Assembly: GCA_019722365.1 (NCBI GenBank)
Contig: JADFUC010001351.1
Span: 248,001-312,000, forward strand
Direction: 5' to 3'
Length of the DNA stretch: 64,000 nt
Origin: Lithospermum erythrorhizon
Taxonomy: Eukaryota; Streptophyta; Magnoliopsida; Boraginales; Boraginaceae
Shown here: piece after piece, positions 60,426-64,000 of the stretch
Position numbering within the stretch: the first letter of the stretch is position 1
How the letters are laid out: each line of letters starts with the position of its first letter
Notes under the pieces: generated by a model
What the model was told of the DNA's origin: nothing
Databases searched by the model: none
Seen by the model: only the letters and a program-made list of their open reading frames with translations
Position numbers and translations under genes: made by a program

Positions 60426-62452
60426 ATCGATTCAAATCAAATTTATGTATGTCAATTAAGGTTATCAAATTTGTTAATTTTGATTACTAAAAATGAAACT
60501 TGAATAATCTTCATGGAATGGAAGAAGTATAATCCAAAGTTGGGGTTCTCTTTGAAATTTGATGTATCGTCACTAAAGATTGAGATTTGGATTGCTAGGT
60601 GATGAGTTTTAAATTAATCATGTTTGGAGTTCTATTTTTTGAATTAACCTGGATTAATTGTGGTTAAATGATTCACTTTCATTCATCTAGATTCATCATA
60701 TTTTCATTAATCCCCAAATTAGGATGTAATGTAGGTGAATGGTAATTTTAGTTATATTTCACAATGATTCATGCCTACAAATAAAATAGTATCCAAATAT
60801 TTTAAAATAATCACTTAGATTCATCTTAATAATTATCCTCACCTAGCTTAATTTTTAAGTTTTACCTTTACTTAGATTCATCTTAATCTAAACGGACCAT
60901 AAAGGAACAAAAATATTGTATTAGATATATAACTATTGTGCTTGAGGGCTGAGGATATTTTAAGTATTTTAAAGAAGTGGGGAAGATGAGATCAAACTAC
61001 AATATATCAACTTGCCGAAGGTCTCTTCGTCTAGAGACAATAGTTGTGGTACGTCCAATTCTTATGGTCTAGATAAACATAATTTATATGCAAGCAAAAG
61101 CTTAGGTTTACATACATCAAAATTATTTCCTTTTCCAATAGCTGGATGGTAGGCATTAGGCAATGTATTTTTTTCCTATAATAATTACCACTATATATGA
61201 CTAATATGAAGAAAAAGAAAGTCGAAATTCGCCTTCACATGTAAAAAAAAAACAATTAGGCGAAATGATGAAATTGCTATATTTTGTGCTTGTAAACAGG
61301 GTTATTGGCATTGCCATTTTTCAGCTTTATTTGAGTACCAGATCAAGAATGGACAAATCAAAATGGCTACCAGATTTATTTACTCCTCCTGAATGCTGTC
61401 GCAGTGGTCTTTTCAAAAATTGAGATCCTATAATTAATTTCATTAATCCATTCCTAATTTTGGTGATTTGTAAATTGCATTTGATTGGGTGATTGAATTT
61501 GATTTTACTTTTTAAATTCATCAAAATTGTTTGGATATGGCTATGTGAATATTTTTAATTTGTCCATTAATTTGCGATCCTGTAACAAAATCTGCTACAA
61601 ACCCTTTACGGGTGATTTTTGATCGAGGTGAAATCAACGTAAGAATGATTTTTTAAAACTAACATAGAAAGTTTAATCCAGCTTAATGCATTAAATTATC
61701 GCTTAAATAATATTAACTCGATTGTAGCACCCAGGTAAATTCATTCGGTTTGCGTGAAAATAATTTTTAAACCCCAAATCTAAAATAAACGATATTATCC
61801 TCCATTAACCTAGATTCATCCCTTTCAAAAACGAACTATTAGAAAATACTTAATAATACGACAAAATAATGCAAAGCATATAAAAGATCAATAGATGTTC
61901 TAACAACTAACAAAATATGTACTCTTCCATGCAGAGAGATTACACCGTCCAATTTTAAATTTTGATGGTTCCAACAATTTTTCAAAATTTGTACATAATT
62001 ATTTTGTTAAATGTTGTATAATATTTTACAAAAAGTATATCAAATGTAACATTTTTAATATATTTATTATAAACATTATACTATTTTTATTGAAATCCAA
62101 ATTATGAATATTAATTATTGATCGCTAGAAAGATTTTTAATTTTAATCATTAAACATCATACTAAAAATGTAAGATGGACAAATTATTAAATGAATCGAG
62201 TTTTTTTTTTAAATAAAAACGTGCCTCAAGTGAAGAGAGCTTCATTGTCAATTTGTCACATACAAAAAAATAATGCCACCTTGGTGGTGTGTAGTAAGTT
62301 GTTCGTTGCCGACCTCCTCTCTCTCTGTTACAACGAATGGTAAACGTAAAAATGCTAAGTGAAATTGTGAAAATCTCTCAATTTTATGAACAAATAATGA
62401 AAGTTAACAAATATCGAAGTTTTAATTGATAATATTGTTATTTTGAAGTTTT
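60426..62452. other. AT-rich DNA with MITE-like patches
   Basis: At 60605-60905 repeated TAGATTCATC words and a right end AAACGGACC look like a small transposon. At 61590-61860 a repeat related to 48318-48530 is visible (TTTTTTAAAACTAACATAGA). Termini could not be fixed for either. No gene is supported. Confidence 0.35.
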
Positions 62453-62735
62453 AATTGACATACATTATACATAACTTAAATAATATTCCATCCGTCTCAA
62501 TTTACTTGATCATAGAGATAAAGTACTTTGTTAAGGGCTTGATTAATATTATTAATATATCCTAAAAAGATACTTTATCAAAAAATACTTTAATTAATCA
62601 TGAAAATAAAAAATGCTTTATTAAGAGATAAAAATAAAAAGATCAAGATAAAATTACATTAAATTTATATATAATCAAGTAAAAAGGAAAGGAAACATTT
62701 AATTGACATACACTATACATAACTTGAATAATACT
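62453..62735. mobile_element. MITE-like element flanked by 34-bp direct repeats
   Basis: Inverted ends TTCCATCCGTCTCAATTTAC (62486) and, reverse-complemented, TTTCCTTTCCTTTTTACTTG (to about 62696) define a Stowaway-like element of about 210 bp. Outside it, a 34-bp sequence beginning ATTGACATACATTATACATA occurs at 62453-62486 and again, nearly identical, at 62702-62735. Confidence 0.65.
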
Positions 62736-62799
62736 ATATAGTTAAAATATAATGTCGAAATTGTACATCTAATACTTCAAGAAGGTATTTGATAAATTT

Positions 62800-63004
62800 T
62801 AAGAACAAGATATTATTGATAATTATTGGCCAGGTCGATGACAACTAGGTGCTCTATTTGCACCACTGAATCCAAACTTAAACCTAATATAATAGGTCCA
62901 ATACTCGACCGGCTTGTGGTTCAATGTCAATTCGCGCAATACCCTAATACTCTTCCTCCAACTAATTGGATAAAATTTCCATTTGTATCAGAACAATAAT
63001 AAAC

Positions 63005-63036
<32 letters not shown>

Positions 63037-63720
63037 GAAAAAAACATAACCGCTTTCCTCATGGGGTCAATCCCTGCCTAGACTTGCTCATCAAAGAACC
63101 ACCATATTCTCAACTATTAAATGCCCTGGTCCACTCCACCTCGAACGCTGTCGGTATAATCACAAATTGTCCTGAATGGTGATCATGCAGCACCGAGCCA
63201 AGAATACCTCCTCAGAATCAGGTATCACAAGGCTTCAAACTGGCCTCTAAATTAATTACTAAGTAAACGTTAACGAAGAAAGTTAAATTTCAGATCTATT
63301 TTTAGGTCAATTTTGTTAATTTAGAAAATATTTTGGGGAAAAATATAAATTCAACAAAATAATATATATATAACGAAAATGAAACAAACCCCAACCCGGT
63401 CCCAAACTTTCATCACCATCTTCGCACATTAGAAGAAATAAAAAATAATAATAATAAATGTTCGATGCGGGTGGCTTTATTTTGGTTAAATCATCCGTGG
63501 ACGAAAAATTAAATTTCAATATTAGGATCTTAAATTTAATATCATGATAAATTCTAAGGAAAGAATATTATTGATAATTATTATTGTACTGATTACAACT
63601 AGAGGTGTCTATATTTATAAACAAATCACTAATCAACTTAAATCTAAACCTAATATAATAGGTCTAATACTCAAATCAAATTTGTATCTTAATGCCACTT
63701 GTCCAATAATATAATAGTAT
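62800..63720. repeat. Direct repeat pair of about 150 bp, 750 bp apart
   Basis: 62800-62945 and 63553-63720 share ATATTATTGATAATTATT, ACAACTAG and CCTAATATAATAGGTC, followed by CCAATACTC / CTAATACTC. They could be short terminal repeats of a small element or a segmental duplication. Between them lies a (TAA)n tract at 63004-63036. Confidence 0.6.
63004..63036. repeat. (TAA)n microsatellite
   Basis: About 11 uninterrupted AAT/TAA units. Confidence 0.95.
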
Positions 63721-64000
63721 TAGACTAAGAAGGGGTTTGACCGAAAGAATTTTTTGTGCATGAAATGTTATGATTGAAGTCAACAATTACTCTTTCTGAA
63801 TATTCTTTTCCGGAATTTATTGATGCCTTTTTTTTTTCCGGAAATCGTGTTTGATATGACTTTGAGAAATACTACGTATAATAAAGAGTAGTAAAGAATT
63901 GAACTAACGAGAACTTATTATATTTTTACTCTAATTTTTAAAATATTGAAACTGCATAAATGAAACAAAATTAATTTTCATCCCACTAATTAGGGCTGCG
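63721..64000. other. AT-rich end of the window
   Basis: Nothing recognisable. Confidence 0.5.

Noticed and set aside
1..64000. CRISPR array, operon, prophage, organelle insertion or novel defence-type system
   Set aside because: Tandem repeats here lack spacers of constant length, genes are intron-bearing plant genes, and no block resembles plastid or mitochondrial genes.

Overview
The window reads as nuclear DNA of a core eudicot plant. It is AT-rich, with genes split by GT-AG introns and separated by long gene-poor stretches of decayed transposons. I cannot name the species. Only three protein-coding genes can be supported with confidence: a 4-exon VTT-domain (SNARE-associated Golgi / TMEM41-like) membrane protein on the minus strand (1039-4431), an intronless inositol-tetrakisphosphate 1-kinase of the plant ITPK1 type on the plus strand (19982-21034), and a 3-exon bHLH transcription factor closest to bHLH71 (subgroup Ia) on the plus strand (32106-34662). 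All three have open reading frames, correct splice junctions where spliced, family-typical lengths and intact key residues, so they look functional. They are unrelated in role and do not form a pathway or cluster.

Layout. 1-4.4 kb: VTT gene with a minisatellite in intron 1. 4.4-11.2 kb: gene-poor DNA with an inverted repeat and one orphan exon-like ORF. 11.2-16.4 kb: a 292-bp hAT-like MITE, then a 4.7-kb hAT transposon whose BED finger is split by a solo LTR. 17.4 kb: a Stowaway MITE. 19.2-21.0 kb: a 45-46 bp minisatellite running into the ITPK1 gene. 26.1-29.3 kb: a decayed Ty1-copia element with matching target duplications. 32.0-34.7 kb: the bHLH gene. 36.2-42.8 kb: Ty3-gypsy (Tat-like) remains with internal tandem repeats, bracketed by a related LTR pair. 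46.3-48.7 kb: a Stowaway MITE, a 1.3-kb non-autonomous hAT element with a perfect 8-bp target duplication, and a tRNA-derived SINE. 52.2-58.7 kb: LTR-like sequences with a shared 0.9-kb block, an RNase H-like fragment, a small GC-rich island and another MITE. 59.7-60.4 kb: a tandem array that looks derived from a TRIM/short LTR. 60.4-64 kb: MITEs and simple repeats.

I found no rRNA gene, no intact tRNA gene, no CRISPR array and no evidence of a new multi-gene system. The points most worth a second look are the minisatellite fused to the ITPK1 leader, the hAT family represented by a long and a short copy with recognisable ends, and the tandem array carrying repeated CCAAT/TATA-like motifs. Transposon sequences carry many stops and frameshifts, and where target duplications differ they mostly differ by transitions, as expected for old methylated DNA. 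Boundaries of repeats without target duplications are approximate.
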